Below the pieces are notes generated by a model, which was not told the DNA's origin, did no database searches, and saw only the letters and a program-made list of their open reading frames with translations. This document shows positions 15,107-23,995 of a DNA stretch of 34,500 nucleotides, one piece after another (the first letter of the stretch is position 1; each line of letters begins with the position of its first letter). The stretch covers positions 1-34,500 of the forward strand of contig PWEJ01000095.1 in the NCBI GenBank assembly GCA_003553485.1, in the 5' to 3' direction. The stretch comes from Halanaerobiaceae bacterium. Its GTDB lineage: Bacteria; Bacillota; Halanaerobiia; Halanaerobiales; Halarsenatibacteraceae. The translations under genes were made by a program, and so were the position numbers.

Positions 15107-17374
15107 CTAATTTTCATTATTTTTAAGGACCTCCATAAAAGCTGCCACAATCTCTTCGTCAAATTGGCTCCCGGCATTCTCCTGGAGCTCCTCTCTGGCT
15201 TTAGATCTCGACAGCGGATCTCGATAGGCTCTCTTTGAGCGCATGGCATCCCAGGCATCAGCAACATTTAAGATCCGGGAGCAGAGAGGTATCTCCTCCT
15301 TGGTAAGACCTTTAGGATATCCATCACCATCAATTCTTTCATGATGATGGAGGACATACCTGGCTATCTCAGCCAGTTTATCAGAAGTGTTTAAAACTTC
15401 ATAGGCCCAGACAGGGTGTTGTTTAATAATCTCATACTCCTCGTCACTTAAATCTTCCGGTTTATTGAGTATCCTTCCTGGAACCAGGGTCTTACCAATA
15501 TCATGCACCAGCCCTGCCCAATAGGCATTTTTGATTTTTTCTTCTGTTAAATCCAGTTTATCAGCAATTTGCGCTGCTAATTCCGCTACATTTTGAGAAT
15601 GAAATTCTGTATATTCATCATGGAAAGATAATAACCTTACCATGGCCATTAATATATCCCGCTGGAATTCGCCTTTTAGTCTGCTCATCTGCTGCATACT
15701 ATAAAAAGCCGTGGCCAGACTGTAAAAAGCCTCTAAAGTTTTTTGAGATTCAGCGCTAAAGGAAATATAATTATCCCGGGCTATATCCAGACTTAAGCCT
15801 ATCATTCTGGTGTCCTCAAAAAACAGATCAAAGGTCAGCGTCTCGTGGATTTCTTTGCTGCCTTCTAAAAATATTTTAGATTCTTCCGGAGGTAATGTCG
15901 GTAAAGTATTGGTCTCAATATTTTCCACCACCACAATCTCTCCTTTAGGAGTCTCGAAGGGAGAGCGAGGAAACTTTATTTTCTTTAGGATTTCTAATAC
16001 ATGTCCTTCAGTAGCGACAAACTCTACCGAATCCTCATGATAAAGATAGACTGAGCCATAATCAGCCTCTGGAATCATAGTTATAGCGGTAGCTAAAAGG
16101 TCCTGCAAAAATTCTTCTTCCTGCAGCTCAACAGTCGAAGACAAGTTGCTGGTTAAATCAATCATCTGTTCCAGCCTGTTGACCATATCATTCATTTTAT
16201 CATAGGATTCCTCTAGCTCATCATTTAAGGCTGCCGTCTCTTCATTAAAGGCTTCCAACTGTTCATAACTGGCAGCTAATTCTTCCTTCTGACTTTTTAA
16301 TCTATCCTCTTTTTCTTTAATCTGAGTTAACATTTTATTGAAGCTATTGCCAAGTTTATTTATCTCTTTGATTTTGCCCCCGGAAAAGTCAACTTCCCTT
16401 TCTCCTGAGGCTATTGACTCAGCCTTATTGGAAAAGGCTTGTAGAGGACTGACTATTTTTTTAAGCAACTGCCGGGATACTAAAATACCCAATAACAGGG
16501 TGAGGAAAATCCCACCCAATAAAATATTGGTGGTGCTATTAATTATTCCATAAGCAATAGATGCTGGCTGGCTGACGGCAAGCCCCAAGTTTAAATCAGC
16601 AATAAAACCGGCAGCTATTAGCTCATTTTCCTCTGAAAAGGCGTCCTTCTCAGCAACAGAAAACTGATCTTCTTCCATCGCCTCTTTAAAAAAGCTGTAA
16701 TCGGAAATATTTTTGCTGCCAATTATATCTGAGTCAGTCCCTAATATTATCTGACCGGAGTCATCAAATAAAAATACTTCTCTAGCTCTACCGATAGTAG
16801 CACTGCCCAATATTTCTTTTAAACCCTCAGTGTTTACCGTCATGGTTATCAGGCCATTAGAATACCCTCTGAGGAATTGCAGATACCTGGTGTCATCATC
16901 CTGTATTACCAACCACTCTTCCCAGGAGGATAGATCTTCTCTTTGATCCAGTTCAGCAGATAATTCATTATCTATAAGCAGGTCAAAGTCAAGATGACCG
17001 GTTGAATAGACCAGATATCCCTGACTATCAAAAAAACTAATATTATGTAAAACCTCTTCGTTATCAACAATATCCTGGGTTAATAGATAAACATCACTGC
17101 TGATCCTTCTTCTTGAGTCCAGCAAATCTATAAGAATATCGGCATTATTCTCCAAGCTGGCAAGATGATCATCAATCTGACTTGAGAGTTGATTTGTAAA
17201 CTCAAGATTATTTTCATTTATCAATACGGTGGCTTCATTGACAGCATAGCGCCAGGCCCCACCTACAATAATAAATAAAGGGATAGCAATTAACAAAATT
17301 GCTGCCAATATAAGATTAAAGGCTAGAGATTTGCCTCCATCCTCATTCTTATTCGCCTTTTCATCATTTTCCAT
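15107..17374 (-). CDS. Membrane sensor HD-GYP c-di-GMP phosphodiesterase
   Basis: A 755-residue signalling protein. Two membrane helices (about 18-40 and 278-298) enclose an extracytoplasmic sensor of about 235 residues that looks like a double-Cache domain. A HAMP segment (about 300-355), a coiled coil (about 350-405), a GAF-like domain (about 405-565) and a C-terminal HD-GYP domain (about 580-750) follow. The catalytic motifs are complete: HD at 624-625, HHERIDGDGYP at 677-687, and DAWDAM near 706. HD-GYP domains hydrolyse cyclic di-GMP, so this enzyme should lower c-di-GMP in response to an external signal. The ATG has a GAGGGA site. It may be co-transcribed with the lactate permease, so an organic acid could be its signal, but that is a guess. 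Confidence 0.9.
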   Translation of the reverse strand: MENDEKANKNEDGGKSLAFNLILAAILLIAIPLFIIVGGAWRYAVNEATVLINENNLEFTNQLSSQIDDHLASLENNADILIDLLDSRRRISSDVYLLTQDIVDNEEVLHNISFFDSQGYLVYSTGHLDFDLLIDNELSAELDQREDLSSWEEWLVIQDDDTRYLQFLRGYSNGLITMTVNTEGLKEILGSATIGRAREVFLFDDSGQIILGTDSDIIGSKNISDYSFFKEAMEEDQFSVAEKDAFSEENELIAAGFIADLNLGLAVSQPASIAYGIINSTTNILLGGIFLTLLLGILVSRQLLKKIVSPLQAFSNKAESIASGEREVDFSGGKIKEINKLGNSFNKMLTQIKEKEDRLKSQKEELAASYEQLEAFNEETAALNDELEESYDKMNDMVNRLEQMIDLTSNLSSTVELQEEEFLQDLLATAITMIPEADYGSVYLYHEDSVEFVATEGHVLEILKKIKFPRSPFETPKGEIVVVENIETNTLPTLPPEESKIFLEGSKEIHETLTFDLFFEDTRMIGLSLDIARDNYISFSAESQKTLEAFYSLATAFYSMQQMSRLKGEFQRDILMAMVRLLSFHDEYTEFHSQNVAELAAQIADKLDLTEEKIKNAYWAGLVHDIGKTLVPGRILNKPEDLSDEEYEIIKQHPVWAYEVLNTSDKLAEIARYVLHHHERIDGDGYPKGLTKEEIPLCSRILNVADAWDAMRSKRAYRDPLSRSKAREELQENAGSQFDEEIVAAFMEVLKNNEN

Positions 17375-17484
17375 TTAGACTTCCCTCACTTTGCTAGTCT
17401 TGGATTAATTTTGCCCCTGTCTTTACAGGATAACACAATATATTGCAATTTTCCACAGGCGAAAGGGCTAAAATTTCTCGACTT

Positions 17485-18012
17485 TTATAAAAAGGCTAAC
17501 ATTATAGCCCTAATTAGAAAATGGCAAAAGACAAGGAGAACTGAATAGCGTGCTTTAATCACATAGGAAGTGATAAAATCTCCAATGATAATATCATTTC
17601 TCCAGAGATATATTATATCATAAAATAATAGTAAAACAGCTAAAATTATCGAAAGAAATATGGCCACTCTAAGTTGTTCTTGAAAGCCGCCGAGAGGTAA
17701 GATTAGATAAAGAAGTATCAAAACTATTGATTCCCCTGTAAGGCCGGCTACTGAAAAAATAAAACCAAAATTCCAGGCAGGATCATAGCGATAATAGGCA
17801 GATAGAAAACCCTCTTCTCTAGATTTAACCCAGCCTGTTCCATTGTATAGGGATACCCTCTGGGGGAAGATAAATAATTCTATCTTAATTTTATTTTCTG
17901 GTATGCCAATCCACCTTCCTATAACGTACCTGCCCAGTTCCTGGCTAAAGTATAAGAGATAAGCCAAAAAAAGATAACTAATAAGCTGTAATACTACCAT
18001 CAACATTGCCAC
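17485..18012 (-). CDS. Membrane protein resembling a degenerate M50-type peptidase
   Basis: A 175-residue protein with about four to five hydrophobic helices. I cannot assign a function. The N-terminal helix ends in FSQELGRYVIGRWIGIP (22-38), which aligns by eye with the HEXXH helix of site-2-protease (M50) enzymes (H-E-L-G-H followed by a basic residue and G-I-P). Both metal-binding histidines are replaced here: H to Gln24 and H to Arg28. If the relation is real the protein is catalytically dead. The start is a GTG at 18012 with an AGGGGTG site. It follows the CPBP-like membrane gene with a 31-base gap, likely in one transcript. Confidence 0.7.
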   Translation of the reverse strand: MAMLMVVLQLISYLFLAYLLYFSQELGRYVIGRWIGIPENKIKIELFIFPQRVSLYNGTGWVKSREEGFLSAYYRYDPAWNFGFIFSVAGLTGESIVLILLYLILPLGGFQEQLRVAIFLSIILAVLLLFYDIIYLWRNDIIIGDFITSYVIKARYSVLLVFCHFLIRAIMLAFL

Positions 18013-18043
18013 TACAACACCCCTAATGGTGCAAGTCTAATAA

Positions 18044-18826
18044 TTAACCTAATATCAAATTTCCCCAGATCACATTCCAGCTGACTAAAAAGCCTAAATG
18101 CAACACTACAGCAGATAAAAAACCATACTGTTTAAATTGCCAGGCTGCCAGTAGCCCTAGAATAAAATTAACGATTAATGTTTTTATGATTAATAAACCG
18201 GATAAAGTAAAAATACTACCAGAAAATAAAATTGATATATCAGGATATAGATATCCACCGGCAAATATTACAGAAGATAGCAGAGCTGCCGGCCAAAACA
18301 ACTTGTTTTTAAGCTCTCTTTTTCGAGTCAGGCCCCGTCCGCCAATTTTACGCCATATCTTCAACATAATATAGATTAGAAAGGGAATCAAAAATAATCT
18401 ATACATTAATTCTTTACCAATAGCAGCAGCTACTGCTAAAACCAGAGAAGCTGCCAGGCCGGGATGGGGAATATTGCCCATTCCATGTACAGGAGCTAAA
18501 GTAATATCCAGCAACACATAGATTACGCCTAATAACCCTCCCCAAAAGAGCGGTTCTAAAATAAACCTATAATGTATATATCGTGGCGGAAAGAGACGAG
18601 GTAACTTTACTTCTTTAGCCAGGCGCAGACCAAATAGACCCAGAACACCATAGAGGATAAAGGCGAAAACCATATTCAGTGCTACTGTCAATCCCGGCGA
18701 CCCGGCAAGGGTTTCTATATTAAAGTGACCTCTCTCTGGAAAAAGAGAGCTTATTCCCACTGCTATAGCCAGGAGAAGTAACAATATTAAGTAAGTTTTA
18801 AAAGCCCTTCGAGCATTTTCTTCCAA
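18044..18826 (-). CDS. CPBP-like (CAAX protease/bacteriocin-processing type) membrane protein, degenerate
   Basis: A 260-residue protein with about seven to eight membrane helices. GKELMYRLFLIPFL (137-150) resembles motif 1 of the CPBP intramembrane glutamic proteases (EExxxR), but the first Glu is Lys138. Motif 2 (FxxxH) is FAGGY at 188-192, lacking the histidine. Motif 3 keeps His243 (VLHLGFLVSWN). It is thus probably not an active protease of the known type, or belongs to a divergent branch. The start is TTG at 18826 with a GAGGAG site; an in-frame stop lies immediately upstream, so no longer start is possible. It is paired with the degenerate M50-like gene. Confidence 0.65.
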   Translation of the reverse strand: MEENARRAFKTYLILLLLLAIAVGISSLFPERGHFNIETLAGSPGLTVALNMVFAFILYGVLGLFGLRLAKEVKLPRLFPPRYIHYRFILEPLFWGGLLGVIYVLLDITLAPVHGMGNIPHPGLAASLVLAVAAAIGKELMYRLFLIPFLIYIMLKIWRKIGGRGLTRKRELKNKLFWPAALLSSVIFAGGYLYPDISILFSGSIFTLSGLLIIKTLIVNFILGLLAAWQFKQYGFLSAVVLHLGFLVSWNVIWGNLILG

Positions 18827-18941
18827 TTATGTTCAGCTCCTCAGCTCCCTAAAAATTTTGTCCTTAAAATTAGGCTGGATTTCCTTAATATAAACTTCTT
18901 TATCTAAGGTCACAAATCCTGCTTATTATATCTGGACATAG

Positions 18942-18963
18942 AAAAAACCCCCTAAAAAGGGGG
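18942..18963 (-). terminator. Rho-independent terminator
   Basis: On the minus strand CCCCC and GGGGG form a 5-bp GC stem with a 6-base loop (18948-18952 and 18959-18963), followed by six U residues. It lies about 70 bases past the stop of the small membrane-protein gene at 19035 and insulates it from the CPBP-like gene. Confidence 0.75.
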
Positions 18964-19034
18964 CAATAAAATTCATTTTAATTTATCCTGCTCTTTATTT
19001 GCCAATTATAATCTTTAAAGCAAATTGCTGCAAA

Positions 19035-19313
19035 TCAGTTAGCCTGTAATAGCTGGTAAAATTCATTTTTAAAAAGAAATATCAATTTTATAAATAGAGC
19101 CAGTATAATTAAGAAGAGCAGATACCAGATTTCTCTACCAATATAGGCTGTCAATAAAGGAAAGATTAGTAAAACTCCACCAGCTCCCAACAAAATTCGG
19201 GCCAGTTGCTGTTGAGCTCTACTCATTTTCGCTTCATCATGAGCAGAGTTCAACAAATCAGATAGGTGTAATTCCTGACGATTTAAAATAACTCCTAACA
19301 AGATTAAAAGCAC
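19035..19313 (-). CDS. Small hypothetical membrane protein
   Basis: About 92 residues, with a short hydrophobic N terminus, a polar middle (HDEAKMSRAQQQLARI) and two C-terminal hydrophobic helices. I do not recognise a family. The GTG start at 19313 has no nearby ribosome site. The frame stays open for ten more codons upstream (to a TGA at 19344-19346), and these codons would complete a good first membrane helix. A GGGG site at 19347-19350 sits 9 bases before an in-frame ATA (19335-19337), so a non-standard start is possible. It is flanked by dppA upstream and a terminator downstream. Confidence 0.55.
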   Translation of the reverse strand: MLLILLGVILNRQELHLSDLLNSAHDEAKMSRAQQQLARILLGAGGVLLIFPLLTAYIGREIWYLLFLIILALFIKLIFLFKNEFYQLLQAN

Positions 19314-19403
19314 ACCTAAATATATTAAAAGATATATAGCACATCACCCCTTATTTCATCTGCAAGCAAATACTATCATAAACTCAAAACTTATGCAAGA
19401 TGA

Positions 19404-20222
19404 TCAGGTGGCAAAGTGAAGAAAAGTTAAAATATCAAAGTAATCAGAGGAAGAAAATTGTACTCTATAATCAGACTGAGTAGCTCCAGGATAATTACCA
19501 GCACTGATAGCGTCCTTGAGCTTACGATAATCTATCTCTAAATTGAATTCTGTCATATCCTTTCCTAAAACCGATAATTCTTCAGAGCTGGCAACAGCAT
19601 CACTAGCCCCTTTCTTAATCCGGTGCCGAGCTTTTTCTAAAGGCAGAGCTCTAACAGCTTCTCCCAAGCCATATTTAACTATGGCCACCTCGATGGCCGG
19701 TATTAATCTGCTTGCCTGCCGGCAACAGGCTTCATCGCCGGAGATAAAACCCACAGGGACGCCAAAGTAACCTGCCGTCAAACCATTTAAATAAGCTTCA
19801 CAGGCCGGCTTGCCATTTAGTTTTATCTGCTGAAACTTACCTGACATGGAATGGCCTAGGGTCCCTCCTTCTATACCTGGCCCGGCGTGATAGCCAACAA
19901 ACAAAGCGACATCAAAATCGGCAGAAATCCCATCCATCATACTCAGAGGGCGGCCAGACCAATCTCTAATTAATTCTGCTTCTTTATGAAGTTTGGCCGG
20001 CAAAATATTTCGAGCTGTAGCATGGGCATCCCTGACCACGACTTTCTCTGCCCCTGCTGCTATTGCCCCCTCAACAGCTGCATTAACATCTTCAGTCATC
20101 AACTTACAAAAATCATGATACTTTTCCTCTCCTCTGTCAACTTCATCCCAGGCCACTATGGAGCTAACTCCCTCCATATCAGCTGAGATAAAGACTTTTT
20201 TTCCTTCCTGTTGAGCTGCCAT
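19404..20222 (-). CDS. D-aminopeptidase DppA-like (M55 family)
   Basis: A 272-residue protein of the M55 zinc D-aminopeptidase family, which forms decameric rings and cleaves D-amino-acid-containing peptides such as those released from cell-wall turnover. The N-terminal zinc site is visible as SADMEGVSS (Asp15, Glu17). Other family motifs are VRDAHATARN (Asp65, His67), GYHAGPGIEGGTLGHSMSG (His112 and His124) and SGDEACCRQA. The ATG at 20222 is preceded by AGGGATGAG. A PHP phosphoesterase gene lies 57 bases upstream on the same strand, likely the same transcript. It is cytosolic, without a signal peptide. Substrate specificity is not determined. Confidence 0.87.
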   Translation of the reverse strand: MAAQQEGKKVFISADMEGVSSIVAWDEVDRGEEKYHDFCKLMTEDVNAAVEGAIAAGAEKVVVRDAHATARNILPAKLHKEAELIRDWSGRPLSMMDGISADFDVALFVGYHAGPGIEGGTLGHSMSGKFQQIKLNGKPACEAYLNGLTAGYFGVPVGFISGDEACCRQASRLIPAIEVAIVKYGLGEAVRALPLEKARHRIKKGASDAVASSEELSVLGKDMTEFNLEIDYRKLKDAISAGNYPGATQSDYRVQFSSSDYFDILTFLHFAT

Positions 20223-20278
20223 AATATCTCATCCCTTCCTGTGTGAAATTAAATAGATCTAAAGATTTTATAAATGCT

Positions 20279-21106
20279 TTAACTGCCTCTTTTCTTTAAC
20301 AAATTCTCATAGCTATAAAATTTCCTTTGCTCAAAATAGCCCACTTGCAAGCCAGTGTTACTGGCAATTTTTTGAGCATAAGTAAGACTATCTCCCAGTT
20401 CTTCTAGAGCATGAGCATCGGAACCTAATACCACTCTTCTGCCACCTAATCTATAATATTCTGCTAAAATATTTCTAGCCGGCATGGGCTCTAGACCTTC
20501 TTTCCTCACTGGAGAAGTATTTATCTCCAGAGCAATATTATTAGCCACTACTTCCTGCAAAATTTGTCTTTCAATTGCTGATATTTTTGACTTATAACTC
20601 TCTCCTAAATAACGCCGAGGAAAATCAAAATGAGCCAGAACATCAAAGCCAGCAAATTTAACTGTCTGTAATAATTTATCGTAATAATCAGCATATATCT
20701 CTTCTTTAGAGTAATTTTTTAACAGCTCTTTATCGCCGACAAAATTACCCTTAACCCAGTGAACTGCTCCTAGAATAACATCAAATTCTTTCCTGGCCAG
20801 CTGAGCAAACTCATCGCTATAAATATGGGGTTCAGAAAATTCTATGCCCTTAAGCAACAAAATATCAACTTGATTTTTATTTATTATATTCTTCATCTCA
20901 GCTAACTGCCGGGAAAAGGCCTCATAAGAAAAATAATTATAATGCTCTTCGGCAGGATTATAATCTGCATGCTCAGTAAAACAAAGGCCTTTAAGACCTA
21001 ACTCCTGCGCTTTAGCTATGTATTCGCTAATACCAGTTTCAGCATCTGCGGAAAAATTTGAATGGACATGCATATCTACATAGAGCAAATTTTTAGGTTC
21101 TGACAT
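20279..21106 (-). CDS. PHP-domain phosphoesterase, histidinol-phosphatase-like
   Basis: A 275-residue protein of the PHP superfamily, close in size to HisJ/HisK-type histidinol-phosphatases. Metal-binding motifs appear in order: DMHVHSNFSAD near residue 12, TEHAD, GIEFS, GAVHW, HFDFPRRY and the C-terminal GSDAHALEELG. No other histidine-biosynthesis gene is visible nearby, so the substrate may differ. I choose the ATG at 21106 over the GTG at 21112 because of spacing to the AGGTGA site. A probable promoter lies about 85 bases upstream. It may be co-transcribed with the DppA-like gene. Confidence 0.82.
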   Translation of the reverse strand: MSEPKNLLYVDMHVHSNFSADAETGISEYIAKAQELGLKGLCFTEHADYNPAEEHYNYFSYEAFSRQLAEMKNIINKNQVDILLLKGIEFSEPHIYSDEFAQLARKEFDVILGAVHWVKGNFVGDKELLKNYSKEEIYADYYDKLLQTVKFAGFDVLAHFDFPRRYLGESYKSKISAIERQILQEVVANNIALEINTSPVRKEGLEPMPARNILAEYYRLGGRRVVLGSDAHALEELGDSLTYAQKIASNTGLQVGYFEQRKFYSYENLLKKRGS

Positions 21107-21190
21107 TATCACTTCACCTCACCAAATATTATCAGCTAAATCAGCAAAATTAATAAACCAGAATAAGTTAAGGTTAATATATCAGTTTAG

Positions 21191-21219
21191 ATTATATCAT
21201 ACCAACTAATCAGTTAGAA
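21191..21219 (-). promoter_or_regulatory. Probable promoter of the PHP-dppA transcript
   Basis: On the minus strand a perfect TATAAT (21191-21196) with an extended TG lies 17 bases from a weak -35 (TTCTAA, 21214-21219). The position, about 85 bases upstream of the PHP gene's ATG, is reasonable. Confidence 0.45.
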
Positions 21220-21279
21220 GGATTTATGCCAAAATTGTTGTCCCTAAGCTAAAAAACATAGAAAGAAGAAAATTATTCC

Positions 21280-21307
21280 TTGACCTTTAGCTTAATTTTG
21301 ATATAAT
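21280..21307 (+). promoter_or_regulatory. Sigma-A promoter of the aminotransferase gene
   Basis: TTGACC (21280-21285) and a perfect TATAAT (21302-21307) with a 16-base spacer and an extended TG. The leader is about 50 bases. Because the -10 covers the in-frame ATG at 21306, translation must start at the later ATG (21366). Confidence 0.8.
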
Positions 21308-21365
21308 GGGATTTAATTATATAACACTTTACCAAACTATAACTCTAAAGAGAGGAGGCTGTATC

Positions 21366-22571
21366 ATGCAGTTAGCTAACCGTGTTCAAAATTTAGAATC
21401 AGAAGTTGCATTCCAGGTATTAGAAGAGGTGAAAAGTCTTACAGCTACTGGCAAAGATATTATTAGTCTGGCAATAGGGGAGCCTGATTTTACGACGCCT
21501 GAAATAATAAAGGAGGCTGGCATCACTGCTATAGAGAATAACAAAACAGGATACAGCCCCTCGGCTGGAATCCCTGAACTGCGCCAGGAGGTAGCAAATT
21601 ATTTGAATCAAAGTCGCCAGGTAAATTATGGGCCAGAGGAAACCATTGTTGCTCCAGGAGCAAAACCATTGATTTTTTATGCTTTAATGGCTTTAGTAGA
21701 GCCTGGCCAGGAAGTAATTTATCCTAATCCTGGCTTTCCCATCTATGAAACAGTTATTGAAATGATGGGTGGTATTCCCCGGCCCCTTCCCTTAAGAGCG
21801 GAGAATAAATTCAGCTTTGCAGTTGATGAGTTGAAAAATCTATTAGGTCCCAAAACTGCTGGCATTATTCTTAACTCCCCTCATAATCCAACGGGAAGTG
21901 TAATACCAGAAGAACAACTGGCAGAAATAGCTGAAATAATTAAGGCTCAGGACCTCTGGGCCATTTCAGATGAGGTCTATTCAGAGTTAGTATATGATAG
22001 AGACCATAATAGCCTTGCTGAATTTTCAGGTATTAAAGATAGATTATTTCTTATTGATGGTTTTTCTAAGTCTTATGCTATGACAGGCTGGCGAATTGGC
22101 TTTGGCGCCGGTTCTGAGAAATTAATCAAGATTATCAGCAAGCTCATCACTAATTCTGTCTCCTGCACTGCCACTTTTACCCAGCACGCCGCTTTAAAGG
22201 CCTTAAAAGCCGGACAAGACTCACTGGCCTCTATGGTAACAGAATTAAATCGCAGACGAGATTTTATCTGGCAGGGATTGAATAGCATTAAAGGTTTTAA
22301 GTGTCAGAAACCAGCTGGTGCCTTTTATGCCTTTGTTGATGTCAGTGAAGCCTGCCAGAATCTAGAATTACAGGATGCCCAGGAATTGCAGCGCTATCTT
22401 TTAGACAAAGCCGGGGTAGCGGTTCTCCATCGGGAATGCTTTGGCAGCAAAAACAGGGCAGAACAGGGTGAATTTCTGCGGATTTCTTACGCCAATAGGT
22501 ATGAATTATTGGAGGAAGCTATAAGAAGGATTAAAAATGCTGTGGAGATAGGAAAATTCCAGATCAGTTAA
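21366..22571 (+). CDS. Class I/II pyridoxal-phosphate aminotransferase (aspartate aminotransferase-like)
   Basis: A 401-residue PLP enzyme of aminotransferase fold type I. The N terminus has SLAIGEPDFTTPEI. The cofactor-contacting NSPHNPTGSV and AISDEVYSELVYD motifs are followed by the Schiff-base lysine in DGFSKSYAMTGWRIGFGAG, with the substrate-carboxylate arginine probably in the C-terminal EFLRISYANRYE. These enzymes move amino groups between amino acids and 2-oxoacids. The amino-acid specificity is uncertain. The start at 21366 has an AGGAGG site and fits the promoter at 21280-21307. The gene stands alone, closed by a shared terminator with the convergent glycosyltransferase. Confidence 0.9.
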   Translation: MQLANRVQNLESEVAFQVLEEVKSLTATGKDIISLAIGEPDFTTPEIIKEAGITAIENNKTGYSPSAGIPELRQEVANYLNQSRQVNYGPEETIVAPGAKPLIFYALMALVEPGQEVIYPNPGFPIYETVIEMMGGIPRPLPLRAENKFSFAVDELKNLLGPKTAGIILNSPHNPTGSVIPEEQLAEIAEIIKAQDLWAISDEVYSELVYDRDHNSLAEFSGIKDRLFLIDGFSKSYAMTGWRIGFGAGSEKLIKIISKLITNSVSCTATFTQHAALKALKAGQDSLASMVTELNRRRDFIWQGLNSIKGFKCQKPAGAFYAFVDVSEACQNLELQDAQELQRYLLDKAGVAVLHRECFGSKNRAEQGEFLRISYANRYELLEEAIRRIKNAVEIGKFQIS

Positions 22572-22627
22572 AAATAAGTCCAGGTTTATAACTTATAAGC
22601 TATAGAATACTAAAACCCCAAAATACT

Positions 22628-22672
22628 AAAACTCCGGTATAAATAGTAGAATTTTATTTGTACCGGGGTTTT
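22628..22672. terminator. Bidirectional terminator between aminotransferase and glycosyltransferase
   Basis: A 12-bp stem with one G-U pair, AAAACTCCGGTA (22628-22639) with TACCGGGGTTTT (22661-22672), and a 21-base AT-rich loop. T-rich sequence follows on the plus strand, and the stem itself ends in U-rich sequence on the minus strand. It lies between two convergent genes. Confidence 0.8.
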
Positions 22673-22676
22673 TATA

Positions 22677-23912
22677 TCATATATGGGCCAATATTTTTTC
22701 AAATACTGCCGGCCAGGCCAGACCTTTGATAGCCTGACGATAATTTTCCTCTTCCAGATAGTCATAACTATCTCTCTGCCCTAATTGAGACTCTAAAGCA
22801 ACTGCTAACCTTTTTTCGTAGGCAGGCAGAGTTTCCTTTACTGGCTCATCGATATTTTTTAACTCTGGTAATCTTACCATCTTGAAGGCCGAGCTTTTTT
22901 TAACCTCCTGGGGGAGCCAGGGCGCTACTCCTGGCAGTTTGCTGGTTACTACTCTTAAACCAGAGGCCAGAGCCTCCAGCAAGACCAGGGCAAAGCCTTC
23001 ATAAAATGAAGGCAGGCAAAATATATCAGCTCTTCTTAAAGCTGTTCCTACCTCCTCCTGAGACAAAAGACCCCTGAAATTTACCGGATAGGTAACTTCT
23101 GCAGCTAACCTTTTTATTTTCTCCGCCTCTACTCCCTGGCCCGAACCGACTAAAGTTAATTTGAAATCACCATTAATTTTTCTACCAGCTCGCAGCAGAG
23201 AAATAACCCCTTTAGAAAAACTCAATTTGCCGACATAGATTATCTCCGGCACATCTTTGGCCTGCCTTATCTCTATATCTTTTTCTGTGGGAAAAGAAAA
23301 GTTTTTTTCATTATAACCCAGGCCTGTTACTACTATCTGGTCAGCTGGATAATCATAGAGTGTACTTATTTCTTCTTTTTGCCCGGGATTAAGGGCAAAA
23401 ATTTTCTCTAATTGAGAAATTCCTTTTTTTACTTGATTTGAAAACCTTTTATTTTTCTTAAGCTGCCTCAAACCGGTTCCGTGACAGATGCCAACTACAG
23501 GAACATCAGTAAATTTTTCTGCGGTAATTGCTGTTAAAATCCACAGATGATGAGCAATTATCACGGGATTAACACTCTTCTCTATAGCTGCTGTTATTTT
23601 TTGTGTGAAGGCCTGGCCAAAGATTTTTTTAGTCTTATCATCCATATCTTCATATTTTCTGCTGGCATAGGGCATAACATCGCTCATGCCAAATATTTCA
23701 CCAGGCATCTGAGAGCTGCGAAAGATAACAGGAGTAAAATCAGCTTTATTGATATATCCTAAATCCTTATATTTATTCTCAGCAACAGCAGCAGCCACCA
23801 CTTTCTGGTTAATATCTTTCTTCCTTGCCGCTCTATATAATGACTGTAAATACATTCCACTCCCTGTGCAAGCAGGTCGCTGAGCTAATACCTGAATTAA
23901 ATCCCGGGCCAT
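22677..23912 (-). CDS. Glycosyltransferase, GT4-like (GT-B fold)
   Basis: A 411-residue protein with the two-domain GT-B layout. The C-terminal sugar-nucleotide domain starts at IYVGKLSFSKGVISLL and includes LPSFYEGFALVLLEALASG, which carries the E-x7-E motif of retaining GT4 enzymes. The N-terminal domain contains HHLWILTA and CHGTGLRQLKK. These enzymes transfer a sugar to lipid, protein or metabolite acceptors. The acceptor is unknown and no other glycan gene is close. The ATG has a good GGAGAG site. It is transcribed on its own between the CDF gene and the terminator at 22628-22672. Confidence 0.85.
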   Translation of the reverse strand: MARDLIQVLAQRPACTGSGMYLQSLYRAARKKDINQKVVAAAVAENKYKDLGYINKADFTPVIFRSSQMPGEIFGMSDVMPYASRKYEDMDDKTKKIFGQAFTQKITAAIEKSVNPVIIAHHLWILTAITAEKFTDVPVVGICHGTGLRQLKKNKRFSNQVKKGISQLEKIFALNPGQKEEISTLYDYPADQIVVTGLGYNEKNFSFPTEKDIEIRQAKDVPEIIYVGKLSFSKGVISLLRAGRKINGDFKLTLVGSGQGVEAEKIKRLAAEVTYPVNFRGLLSQEEVGTALRRADIFCLPSFYEGFALVLLEALASGLRVVTSKLPGVAPWLPQEVKKSSAFKMVRLPELKNIDEPVKETLPAYEKRLAVALESQLGQRDSYDYLEEENYRQAIKGLAWPAVFEKILAHI

Positions 23913-23995
23913 TTTTCTGCTCTCCTTTTTGAAATTGATTATAAGTAATTAAATAATCTTCTGCAAGCATCTCTCTTTATACCAAAATTTTTATT

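Noticed and set aside
21306-21365. Longer aminotransferase start at ATG 21306
   Set aside because: That ATG is inside the perfect -10 box; the ATG at 21366 has an AGGAGG site and the normal N terminus.
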